From DAOTYX01 sp034434635 (GTDB lineage: Bacteria; Chloroflexota; Anaerolineae; B4-G1; DUEL01): a DNA stretch of 19,384 nt. The position numbers and the translations under genes are program-made. Below, piece by piece: positions 1 to 6,476 of the stretch. A model generated the notes under the pieces. That model was not told where the DNA came from and searched no databases. It was given only the letters and a program-made list of their open reading frames with translations. The DNA is taken from contig DAOTYX010000074.1 in NCBI GenBank assembly GCA_034434635.1, positions 1 through 19,384 of the forward strand, read 5' to 3'. The first letter of the stretch is position 1, and each line of letters begins with the position of its first letter.

Positions 1-252
1 GGCAGGGGCAAGCCCTGCCCCTACGGTGGTCGCCCCGGGGGGGCAGGGGCAAGCCCTGCCCCTACGGCGGTCGCCCTGTTGGGGCAGGGGCGAGCCCTGC
101 CCCTACGGCGGTCGCCCTGTTGGGGCAGGGGCAAGCCCTGCCCCTACGGCGGTCGTCCCGGGGGGGCAGGGGCAAGCCCTGCCCCTACGGCGGTCGCCCT
201 GCTGGGGCAGGGGCAAGCCCTGCCTCTGGGCAGGGGCGAGCCCTGCCCCTAC
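1..252 (-). repeat. 41-bp-period array of GTAG-type REP-like hairpins
   Basis: Seven copies of a GC-rich hairpin start with a shared GCAGGGGC core at 2, 43, 84, 125, 166, 207 and 230. The period is exactly 41 bp for the first six and then 23 bp. Each complete unit has arms GGGGCAGGG and CCCTGCCCC around a 5-nt loop (GCAAG or GCGAG), followed by CTAC. On the minus strand this reads GTAG plus a palindrome, the layout of REP elements associated with RAYT transposases. Spacers of about 15 bp start with GGCGGTCG and end in either CCCGGG or a CTGTT-like form. The sixth unit has a mutated right arm (CCCTGCCTC) and no spacer, so the seventh abuts it. No transposase gene is in the window. The array continues past the left edge. 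It may also end clpB transcription; that role is inferred. Confidence 0.85.
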
Positions 253-2828
253 ATGTTGCGAAACTGCAATTGCCCGCCTTCCACATCCACCTGAACCGTG
301 TCCCCTTCCTTGAACTCGCCGCGTAGCAGCGCCAGCGCCAGCCGGTCCTGCACCTGCTGCTGGATGACCCGCTTCAGCGGCCGCGCGCCGAAGACGGGAT
401 CGTAGCCGGCCTCGGCCAGGTACTCCCGCGCCGCGGGGGTCCAGGTCAGCCCCAGGTGCCGGCTGGTCAGCAGGCCGCGCAGCCGCTCCATCTGGATGTC
501 CACGATGCGCTCCAGGTCCTGACGCGTCAGCCCACTGAAGAGAATGACCTCGTCCACACGGTTGAGGAACTCCGGGCGGAAGGTGTGGTCGAGTTCCTCC
601 ATCACCCGCTCGCGGGCGGCCTCAGCCCCCAGTTCCTTGATCCACCGGCTGCCGATATTGCTGGTCATGATGACGATGGTGTTGCGGAAGTCCACCGTGC
701 GGCCGTGGCCATCGGTCAGCCGGCCCTCATCCAGCAGTTGCAGCAGGGTGTTGAAGACCTCGGGGTGGGCTTTCTCGATCTCGTCGAACAGCACCACGCT
801 GTAGGGCCGACGCCGCACCGCCTCGGTCAGTTGTCCCCCTTCCTCGTAGCCCACGTAGCCTGGCGGGGCGCCGATGAGCCGGGAGACGGTATGCCGCTCC
901 TGGTACTCGCTCATGTCAATGCGCACGATGGCCTCTTCAGTGTCGAAGAGGAACTCCGCCAGGGCGCGTGCCAGCTCGGTCTTGCCCACGCCGGTGGGGC
1001 CCAGGAAGATGAAAGTACCGATGGGCCGATTCGGGTCCTGCAGGCCGGCGCGGGCGCGACGGACGGCATTGGAGACGGCGCGCACTGCCTCGTCCTGGCC
1101 CACCACCCGGCGATGGAGGGCCTCCTCCATACGCAGCATCTTCTCGATCTCCCCCTCCATCAGGCGGGAGACCGGGATGCCAGTCCACTCGGCCACGACC
1201 TCCGCCACATCTTCCGCGCCCACCTCCTCCTTGAGCAGCGGCTGGCCGGATTGCATCTGGCGGAGCCGTTCCTCCTGCTCGCGCAGTTGCTGCTCCAGAG
1301 CCACGAGCGTGCCGTACTGGAGTTCCGACGCGCGGGCGTAGTCCAGCGCCCGCTGCGCCTCGCCGATCTGGTGGCGCACCTGCTCGATCCGCTCTTTGGT
1401 TTCGCGGAGGGCCTGGATGGCAGCCTTCTCCTGCTCCCAGCGGGCGCGCAGGCCTGCGCTCTGCTCCCGCAGGTCGGCCAGTTCCTTCTCCAACTTCTCC
1501 AGCCGCTCCTTGCTGGCGCGGTCCTTCTCTTTCTTCAGCGCCTCGCGCTCGATCTCCAGCTGCATGATGCGCCGGTCCACCTCGTCCAGTTCCGCCGGCT
1601 TGGAGTCAATCTCCATGCGGAGGCGGGAAGCGGCCTCGTCCACCAGGTCAATCGCCTTGTCCGGCAGGTGGCGGTCGGCGATGTAGCGGTGGCTGAGGGT
1701 GGCAGCGGCGATGACCGCGCTATCCTGGATGCGCACGCCGTGGTGGACCTCGTACCGCTCCTTCAGGCCGCGCAAGATGCTGATGGTGTCCTCCACCGAC
1801 GGCTCGTCCACATAGACCGGCTGGAAGCGCCGCTCGAGGGCGGCGTCCTTCTCGATGTACTGGCGGTACTCGTCCAGCGTCGTCGCGCCGATGCAGTGGA
1901 GTTCGCCGCGCGCCAGCATCGGCTTGAGGATGTTGGCCGCGTCCATCGGCGTCCCCTCCGCCCGGCCCGCGCCGACCACCTGGTGGAGTTCGTCAATGAA
2001 GAGGATGATCTCCCCGGCGGCGTCCGTGACCTCCTTCAGCACCGCCTTCAGCCGTTCCTCGAACTCGCCGCGGTACTTGGCCCCGGCGACCAGCGCCCCC
2101 AGGTCCAGCGCGACGATACGCCGGTTCTTCAGCCCTTCCGGGACGTCGCCGCGGATGATGCGCTGGGCCAGCCCTTCGGCGATAGCCGTCTTGCCCACGC
2201 CCGCGTCACCCACCAGCACCGGGTTGTTCTTGGTGCGGCGGTTGAGGATCTGCATCACCCGGCGGATCTCCTCATCCCGCCCGATGACCGGATCCAGTTT
2301 GCCCTGACGGGCCAGCGTGGTCAGGTCGCGCCCGTACTTCTCCAGCGCCTGGTAAGAGGCCTCGGGATTCTGGCTGGTGACGCGCTGGCTGCCGCGGATG
2401 GCGGTGAGGGCACGCAGGACCGCGTCGGCGCTGACGCCGTGGGCGGCCAGGATGCGCGCTGCCCCTGCGCCGTGAGGCCCCAGGAGGGCCAGCAACATAT
2501 GCTCGGTGCTGACGTACTCGTCGCGCATCTGCCGGGCGGTCTTTTCCGCCTCCTCCAGCACGCGGCTCAGGTCGCGCGAGAGGCCCACCTGGGCGGTCGC
2601 CCCGTAGACCTTGGGCTTATCCCGCAGCGTCCGCTCCGTCTCGGCGACCAGGGGGGTGATATCTATGCCCATTTTCGCGATCACCTGCGGCACGACCCCG
2701 TCCGCCTGGCGCAGCAGGGCCAGCAGCAGGTGCTCTGGCTCGATCTGGCCGTGGCTGTGCTCACCAGCCAACTGCTGGGCGGCCAGCACCGCCTGCTGTG
2801 CTTTTTCGGTAAGGCGATTCAAATCCAT
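249..2828 (-). CDS. clpB: ATP-dependent chaperone ClpB (protein disaggregase)
   Basis: ClpB is a hexameric AAA+ disaggregase that works with DnaK/DnaJ/GrpE to extract proteins from aggregates in the cytoplasm. The 859-residue length is normal for the family. The Clp N-domain covers about residues 1-145. NBD1 has Walker A GDAGVGKT (K213) and Walker B LFIDELH near residue 280. A charged coiled-coil middle domain at about 400-540 separates ClpB from ClpA and ClpC. NBD2 has Walker A GPTGVGKTE (K616), Walker B LFDEIEKAH (D682, E683) and the pore motif GYVGYE. The ATG at 2828 follows a GGGAGGA Shine-Dalgarno sequence. The gene is divergent from rpsO across 384 bp. Its last codons are ATG TAG, and the TAG lies inside the GTAG of the last hairpin repeat, so the C-terminus (ending in QFRNM) appears set by the repeat. 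No CIRCE or HAIR operator is visible upstream. Confidence 0.98.
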   Translation of the reverse strand: MDLNRLTEKAQQAVLAAQQLAGEHSHGQIEPEHLLLALLRQADGVVPQVIAKMGIDITPLVAETERTLRDKPKVYGATAQVGLSRDLSRVLEEAEKTARQMRDEYVSTEHMLLALLGPHGAGAARILAAHGVSADAVLRALTAIRGSQRVTSQNPEASYQALEKYGRDLTTLARQGKLDPVIGRDEEIRRVMQILNRRTKNNPVLVGDAGVGKTAIAEGLAQRIIRGDVPEGLKNRRIVALDLGALVAGAKYRGEFEERLKAVLKEVTDAAGEIILFIDELHQVVGAGRAEGTPMDAANILKPMLARGELHCIGATTLDEYRQYIEKDAALERRFQPVYVDEPSVEDTISILRGLKERYEVHHGVRIQDSAVIAAATLSHRYIADRHLPDKAIDLVDEAASRLRMEIDSKPAELDEVDRRIMQLEIEREALKKEKDRASKERLEKLEKELADLREQSAGLRARWEQEKAAIQALRETKERIEQVRHQIGEAQRALDYARASELQYGTLVALEQQLREQEERLRQMQSGQPLLKEEVGAEDVAEVVAEWTGIPVSRLMEGEIEKMLRMEEALHRRVVGQDEAVRAVSNAVRRARAGLQDPNRPIGTFIFLGPTGVGKTELARALAEFLFDTEEAIVRIDMSEYQERHTVSRLIGAPPGYVGYEEGGQLTEAVRRRPYSVVLFDEIEKAHPEVFNTLLQLLDEGRLTDGHGRTVDFRNTIVIMTSNIGSRWIKELGAEAARERVMEELDHTFRPEFLNRVDEVILFSGLTRQDLERIVDIQMERLRGLLTSRHLGLTWTPAAREYLAEAGYDPVFGARPLKRVIQQQVQDRLALALLRGEFKEGDTVQVDVEGGQLQFRNM

Positions 2829-2862
2829 ACTCTTCCTCCCATCCTGAACGACGGGTTCTCCT

Positions 2863-2894
2863 CATATAATATCCGAAGGCTGTGCAACCTTCGG
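2863..2894 (-). promoter_or_regulatory. clpB: Candidate clpB promoter with inverted-repeat operator
   Basis: Read on the minus strand, an AT-rich ATATTATAT block (2872-2864) offers a -10 element (TATTAT) about 38-43 bp upstream of the clpB ATG. Immediately upstream is a perfect inverted repeat, CCGAAGG and CCTTCGG with an 8-bp gap (2873-2894), where a -35 element would be expected. No good TTGACA-like hexamer sits at the right distance, so the promoter may need an alternative sigma factor or an activator. The inverted repeat could be an operator. It matches neither CIRCE nor HAIR. Confidence 0.35.
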
Positions 2895-3024
2895 CTGAGC
2901 GCATGATAACCTCGGGGTGTTAGAAAAACACTGGCACGACGTTAGATTCGTGTAAACGTCATCCCTACGGGCCTGTCCAAAAACCGCGGCATCCTCCCGC
3001 AGGCCTTGCTGGGCGTGGGTATTG

Positions 3025-3065
3025 CCGGTGCGGCGCGGGTCATCGCCCGCGCTCCCGGCCACCGG
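3025..3065. other. Two-tier GC-rich hairpin in the clpB-rpsO spacer
   Basis: An outer stem CCGGTG (3025-3030) with CACCGG (3060-3065) encloses an inner stem GCGCGGG (3033-3039) with CCCGCGC (3046-3052) and a 6-nt loop. This gives 13 Watson-Crick pairs in 41 nt. It lies upstream of both divergent promoters, so it is not an obvious terminator of either neighbour. It could be a degenerate dispersed repeat or part of an unannotated transcript. Confidence 0.45.
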
Positions 3066-3122
3066 ACGGTAATCCCTCGGGCACAGGGTGGGCAGTTACG
3101 GCAGCAGGGATGCCATAGGGGT

Positions 3123-3151
3123 TTGCGCAGCAGGGAGAAGTGTGGTACAAT
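3123..3151 (+). promoter_or_regulatory. rpsO: rpsO promoter (extended -10, sigma-70 type)
   Basis: TACAAT (3146-3151) is preceded by TGG (3143-3145), forming an extended -10. A weak -35 hexamer TTGCGC (3123-3128) lies 17 bp upstream. Transcription would start near 3158 and give a leader of about 55 nt. The 11-mer TGTGGTACAAT recurs exactly at the hsp20 promoter on the other strand at 14688-14678. Confidence 0.6.
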
Positions 3152-3212
3152 ACGAACACGAATACGGCAGGACCATTGATGCAAGCCCTGCTCACGCTGG
3201 AAAGGAGTTCGG

Positions 3213-3482
3213 ATGCCGCTGAGCAAGAGCGCCAAACAGGCTCTCATCCAAGAGTATGGTCGATTCCCTGAGGACACCGGCTCGCCGGAAGTTCAGATCG
3301 CCATCCTGACAACGCGCATCAACCAACTGACCGAGCACCTGAAGTCCCACAAGCAGGATGATCACTCCCGGCGCGGCCTGCTCAAGATGGTCGGCCAGCG
3401 CCGCCGCCACCTGACTTATCTGAGCCAGAAGGATCCTGAACGATATAAGGAGCTCATTCGTCGTTTGGGGCTGCGCAAGTAG
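3213..3482 (+). CDS. rpsO: 30S ribosomal protein S15
   Basis: S15 is a primary 16S rRNA-binding protein of the small-subunit platform and forms bridge contacts with the 50S subunit. The 89 residues are the family's normal length and show its all-helical signature: a GSPEVQIA segment, LTEHLKSHKQDDHSRRGLL in the middle, and the RRRHLTYLSQKDPERYKELIRRLGLR end. A strong AAAGGAG (3201-3207) lies 5 nt before the ATG. The leader can form a small hairpin (GCAGG 3167-3171 with CCTGC 3187-3191); S15 represses its own mRNA in several bacteria, but a link to this hairpin is speculative. The gene is followed by pnp, the widespread rpsO-pnp order. Confidence 0.98.
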   Translation: MPLSKSAKQALIQEYGRFPEDTGSPEVQIAILTTRINQLTEHLKSHKQDDHSRRGLLKMVGQRRRHLTYLSQKDPERYKELIRRLGLRK

Positions 3483-3488
3483 CAGGAA

Positions 3489-3505
3489 AGGACCCCAGAG
3501 GTCCT
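3489..3505 (+). terminator. Small hairpin after rpsO (possible processing or attenuation site)
   Basis: AGGACC (3489-3494) pairs with GGTCCT (3500-3505) across a 5-nt loop, starting 6 nt after the rpsO stop codon. There is no U-tract, so full intrinsic termination is unlikely. It may cap the 3' end of a processed rpsO mRNA. Confidence 0.4.
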
Positions 3506-3522
3506 GAGAATATCTGCCGAAA

Positions 3523-3606
3523 GCGGCACGAGGTTTGGAATTGGGACATGTTCCGGAGGGGATCGGTCCTTGCGGGGCATGTCCCAGTTTCTAACCTCTG
3601 TGCCGC
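3523..3606 (+). promoter_or_regulatory. pnp: Long, nearly continuous stem-loop in the pnp leader
   Basis: The arm 3523-3550 pairs with 3578-3606 in 27 base pairs, including two G-U pairs, with one T-T mismatch (3536/3592) and one bulge (3599). Pairing continues inward: 3551-3555 with 3573-3577, then a short inner stem with a terminal loop near 3562-3566. The whole 84-nt segment can thus be one hairpin of about 36 pairs, long enough to be an RNase III substrate. In Escherichia coli, PNPase represses its own gene through a leader stem cut by RNase III. A similar role here is inferred from position and length. The structure ends 24 nt before the pnp ATG and leaves its Shine-Dalgarno sequence free. 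Confidence 0.75.
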
Positions 3607-3624
3607 GCGTTCGGTACGGAGGTT
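3593..3624 (+). promoter_or_regulatory. pnp: Alternative hairpin sequestering the pnp Shine-Dalgarno sequence
   Basis: Bases 3593-3605 pair with 3612-3624 in 13 consecutive pairs (11 Watson-Crick, two G-U) around the 6-nt loop CGCGTT. The 3' strand contains the pnp ribosome-binding site GGAGG (3618-3622). The 5' strand is the last part of the long upstream stem, so the two folds exclude each other. With the upstream arm present, the long stem should form and translation is open. If that arm is removed, this hairpin can form and hide the ribosome site. The pairing is read directly from the sequence; the switch function is inferred. Confidence 0.6.
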
Positions 3625-3630
3625 TACAAA

Positions 3631-5823
3631 ATGGAACGTTACACTTTGACCGCTCCCCTTGGGGAGCAGTCCATCACACTGGAGACCGGCCGGCTGGCCA
3701 ATCAGGCTGGCGGGGCCGTGACGCTGCGCTGCGGGGACACCATGCTCCTGGCTGCAGCGACCATGTCCACCAGCGAGCGGGAGGGGGCAGACTTCTTCCC
3801 GCTGACCGTGGACTTTGAGGAGCGGCTCTACGCGGCGGGCCGCATCCCCGGCTCCTTCTTCCGCCGCGAAGGGCGCCCTACCGAGAGCGCCATCCTCATC
3901 AGCCGCCTGACCGACCGTCCGTTGCGTCCGCTCTTCCCGAAAGACCTGCGCCACGATGTGCAGGTCATCATCACTCCACTCTCACAGGATGAACTGTACC
4001 CGGCGGATGTCCTCTCCATCATCGCCGCCTCGGCAGCCCTCACGATCTCCGATATCCCCTTCGGCGGGCCGGTGGGCGCGGTGCGGATGGGGTACGTGGA
4101 CGGACGCCTGGTCGTCAACCCCACACTTCCCATGATGGAACGGAGCGCGCTCGACTTGCGCCTGGCCGGCACCGCTGACGCGCTCCTCATGGTCGAAGCC
4201 GGCGCCAACGAAGTCTCGGAGGAGATCGTCCTGGAGGCGCTACGCCAGGGCCTCGAGGCCATCCAGCCGATCATCGCCGCACAGTTGGAGATGCGCCAGG
4301 CGATCGGGCGGCCCAAGCGCCCGTACGTCTCCCACGCCGTTCCCGATGAACTGCTGGCCCAGGTGCGCGCGCAAGTCGCCGAGCAGATGGAAGAGGCGCT
4401 CTTCGCCACACCCGATAAGAACGCGCGCTACCAGGCGCTTCAGGAGATCGAAGAGGGCCTCCTGGCGCAAATCGGCGAGGTACAGGACCCGTCCCTGGTC
4501 AAGCAGGCCTTCGATGAAGTGGAACGGGAGATTGTCCGCCGACACATCCTCGACGAGGGCCGCCGGGTTGATGGAAGGGACACCGTGACCATCCGTCCGC
4601 TGTCCGCCGAGGTAGGGCTCCTGCCCCGCACCCACGGCTCCGGCCTGTTCACCCGTGGCGAGACCCAGGTACTCTCCGTAGCCACCCTGGGCACCCCGCG
4701 CGAGGAGCAGACGCTGGACGACCTCTCCCCCGAAGACACCAAGCGGTACATCCACCACTACAACTTCCCGCCCTATTCCACCGGCGAGACCCGACCCCTG
4801 CGCGGACCAGGCCGGCGGGAGATCGGTCACGGCGCGTTGGCCGAGCGCGCGTTGCTGCCAGTCATCCCCTCGGAAAAAGAGTTCCCTTACACCATCCGCG
4901 TCGTGAGCGAGGTACTCTCCTCCAACGGCTCTACATCCATGGCCTCCGTCTGCGGCTCCACTCTGGCGCTGATGGACGCGGGCGTGCCGATCCGCGCCCC
5001 CGTCGCCGGCATCGCCATGGGCCTGGTGACCGACGGCGCCCGCTACCGCATCCTCACCGACATCCTGGGCATGGAGGACCACCTGGGGGATATGGACTTC
5101 AAGGTGGCCGGCACACGCCAGGGTATCACGGCCCTACAGATGGACATCAAGGTGAAGGGAGTCTCGGACCGCGTCATGGCCGAAGCGCTGGAACAAGCGC
5201 GCCTGGCGCGCATGCAGATCCTCGACGTCATCACGGCGACCCTGCCTGCTCCGCGGCCCGATCTCTCTCCCTACGCCCCGCGCATGCTCATCCTCCATAT
5301 CTCTCCCGACAAGCTGGGGGCGGTCATCGGCAGCGGCGGCAAGACGGTGCGCTCCATCCAGGATCAGTACAACGTCAAGGTGGACATCCAGGACGACGGC
5401 ACGGTCTACGTCGCCTCGACGGACGGCCCCTCCGCACAGCGGGCGCGACAGGCCATCGAGGCGCTCACCGCCGAGCCCAAAGTGGGGGAGATCTACACCG
5501 GCCGTGTGGTGCGCATCACCGACTTCGGCGCCTTCGTGGAGATCGCGCCGGGCACCGACGGCATGGTGCACATCTCCCAACTCTCCGATCGCCCGATACC
5601 CACCGTGCGCGACGCGGTGGACCTCAATGACGAGATCATGGTGATGGTGACAGACGTGGACCCGGAGGGGAAGATTCGCCTGTCCCGCCGGGCGGTGTTG
5701 GAGGGGTGGACGCCGGAAGAGGCCCGGGCACACGATCGGGTCGGAGGCCATCGGCGCGAGAACTCACGCCCTGCTGGCAACGACCGTCGCCGCGACGACC
5801 GACGCCCTCCGCGACGGCCCTAA
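3631..5823 (+). CDS. pnp: Polyribonucleotide nucleotidyltransferase (PNPase)
   Basis: PNPase is a trimeric exoribonuclease that degrades RNA 3' to 5' by phosphorolysis, releasing nucleoside diphosphates; it can also add tails. The 730 residues have the full domain order. RNase PH domain 1 includes the FFRREGRP segment near residue 76. A helical linker follows, then RNase PH domain 2 from about residue 311. This domain holds SNGSTSMAS and the catalytic acidic motif EDHLGDMDFK (D483 and D489, matching E. coli D486 and D492). The KH domain has GSGG at 567-570, and the S1 domain spans about 618-690. The tail after the S1 domain is rich in Arg and Asp and probably disordered. GGAGG (3618-3622) lies 8 nt before the ATG. 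The leader carries the two competing structures described above. Confidence 0.98.
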   Translation: MERYTLTAPLGEQSITLETGRLANQAGGAVTLRCGDTMLLAAATMSTSEREGADFFPLTVDFEERLYAAGRIPGSFFRREGRPTESAILISRLTDRPLRPLFPKDLRHDVQVIITPLSQDELYPADVLSIIAASAALTISDIPFGGPVGAVRMGYVDGRLVVNPTLPMMERSALDLRLAGTADALLMVEAGANEVSEEIVLEALRQGLEAIQPIIAAQLEMRQAIGRPKRPYVSHAVPDELLAQVRAQVAEQMEEALFATPDKNARYQALQEIEEGLLAQIGEVQDPSLVKQAFDEVEREIVRRHILDEGRRVDGRDTVTIRPLSAEVGLLPRTHGSGLFTRGETQVLSVATLGTPREEQTLDDLSPEDTKRYIHHYNFPPYSTGETRPLRGPGRREIGHGALAERALLPVIPSEKEFPYTIRVVSEVLSSNGSTSMASVCGSTLALMDAGVPIRAPVAGIAMGLVTDGARYRILTDILGMEDHLGDMDFKVAGTRQGITALQMDIKVKGVSDRVMAEALEQARLARMQILDVITATLPAPRPDLSPYAPRMLILHISPDKLGAVIGSGGKTVRSIQDQYNVKVDIQDDGTVYVASTDGPSAQRARQAIEALTAEPKVGEIYTGRVVRITDFGAFVEIAPGTDGMVHISQLSDRPIPTVRDAVDLNDEIMVMVTDVDPEGKIRLSRRAVLEGWTPEEARAHDRVGGHRRENSRPAGNDRRRDDRRPPRRP

Positions 5824-5833
5824 GCGCAACTCA

Positions 5834-5866
5834 GATACCAGGCGCTTCTGACAGGCGCCTGGTATC
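5834..5866 (+). terminator. Hairpin after pnp
   Basis: GATACCAGGCGC (5834-5845) pairs perfectly with GCGCCTGGTATC (5855-5866), a 12-bp stem with a 9-nt loop, starting 10 nt after the pnp stop. There is no U-run. It is either a terminator of the U-less kind or a 3' barrier that stabilises the pnp mRNA. lepB begins 28 nt further on. Confidence 0.65.
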
Positions 5867-5894
5867 CTCACAAGCCTGACCTGATTCTTTCACG

Positions 5895-6473
5895 ATGGCC
5901 GAACCGAACCCAACCCCACCAGAGGGCGGCAGCCCTCTCTCGCTGCTCCGCCACCCCTTGCGTTCCCTCTGGCGGCTGCTGGGCGAGACGCTCAAGACCG
6001 TCCTGCCGGCCCTCATCATCGCCCTGTTCATCAACACCTTCGTGGCGCAGGCGATGGTGGTGCAGGGACCCAGCATGCAACCCACGCTGCACTACAATGA
6101 GCGGGTGGTGGTGGAGAAACTGACCTACCGCCTCGCCCACGGCCCACGCCGGGGGGATGTGATCGTCGTCGAGGTGGCAGGTCAGGAGGACCCGCTGATC
6201 AAGCGGGTGGTCGGCCTGCCGGGAGAGACCATCGCCGTGCAGAACGGCCGGGTCACCATCAACGGCCGCCCGCTGGAAGAGCCGTGGGCCATCCTTGAAG
6301 GGGGGCAAGACTACCCGCCGACGCTCGTCCCACCGCTGCACGTGTTCGTTCTGGGGGACAACCGCGGGCAATCTCAGGATTCCCGCGCCTTCGGCCCCGT
6401 GCGTGTGGATGACGTCATCGGCCGGGCCTGGGTCATCTACTGGCCGCCGAGCCAGATCGGAGTGATCCGCTAA
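5895..6473 (+). CDS. lepB: Signal peptidase I
   Basis: This is a membrane serine protease that cleaves signal peptides from secreted precursors on the outer face of the cytoplasmic membrane. The 192 residues fit a single-span enzyme of family S26. A cytoplasmic N-terminus rich in Pro and Arg is followed by one membrane segment at about 34-54. Box B is VVQGPSMQPTL with nucleophile S60. Box D is DPLIKRVVGLPGE with general base K103. Box E is GDNRGQSQDSRAFGPV. The ATG at 5895 has no visible Shine-Dalgarno sequence and lies close behind the pnp hairpin, so translation may be leaderless or coupled to read-through. Only 3 nt separate it from the next gene. Confidence 0.95.
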   Translation: MAEPNPTPPEGGSPLSLLRHPLRSLWRLLGETLKTVLPALIIALFINTFVAQAMVVQGPSMQPTLHYNERVVVEKLTYRLAHGPRRGDVIVVEVAGQEDPLIKRVVGLPGETIAVQNGRVTINGRPLEEPWAILEGGQDYPPTLVPPLHVFVLGDNRGQSQDSRAFGPVRVDDVIGRAWVIYWPPSQIGVIR

Positions 6474-6476
6474 CCC

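Larger units (their letters stand above)
2829..3212. other. Divergent intergenic region between clpB and rpsO
   Basis: No credible gene was found in these 384 bp; the short open frames have no ribosome site or recognisable protein. It holds the candidate clpB control region at its left and the rpsO promoter at its right. Between them are two GC-rich potential hairpins. One has arms GGCCTG and CAGGCC at 2970-2975 and 3000-3005. The other is a two-tier structure at 3025-3065. Their role is unknown. Confidence 0.6.

Noticed and set aside
1..252. CRISPR array
   Set aside because: The regular period recalls CRISPR, but the spacers are nearly identical to one another, about 15 bp long, and the repeat is a simple hairpin. 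No cas genes are present.
2865..2870. Perfect TATAAT on the plus strand
   Set aside because: It is the complement of the AT-rich clpB -10 region. No plus-strand gene lies within about 340 bp downstream and there is no -35.
2829..2900. CIRCE or HAIR heat-shock operators upstream of clpB, hsp20 or lon
   Set aside because: I looked for TTAGCACTC/GAGTGCTAA and CTTGAGT/ACTCAAG pairs on both strands and saw none.
456..2906. Long plus-strand open frame (816 codons) opposite clpB
   Set aside because: It is antisense to a clear ClpB. Its translation is a low-complexity mix rich in Leu, His, Gln, Asp and Arg with no domain. GC-rich third codon positions in the real gene leave this frame without stops.
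2862..3277. Small open frames on both strands in the clpB-rpsO spacer
   Set aside because: They have no ribosome sites and no protein-like pattern, and they overlap the promoter and hairpins.
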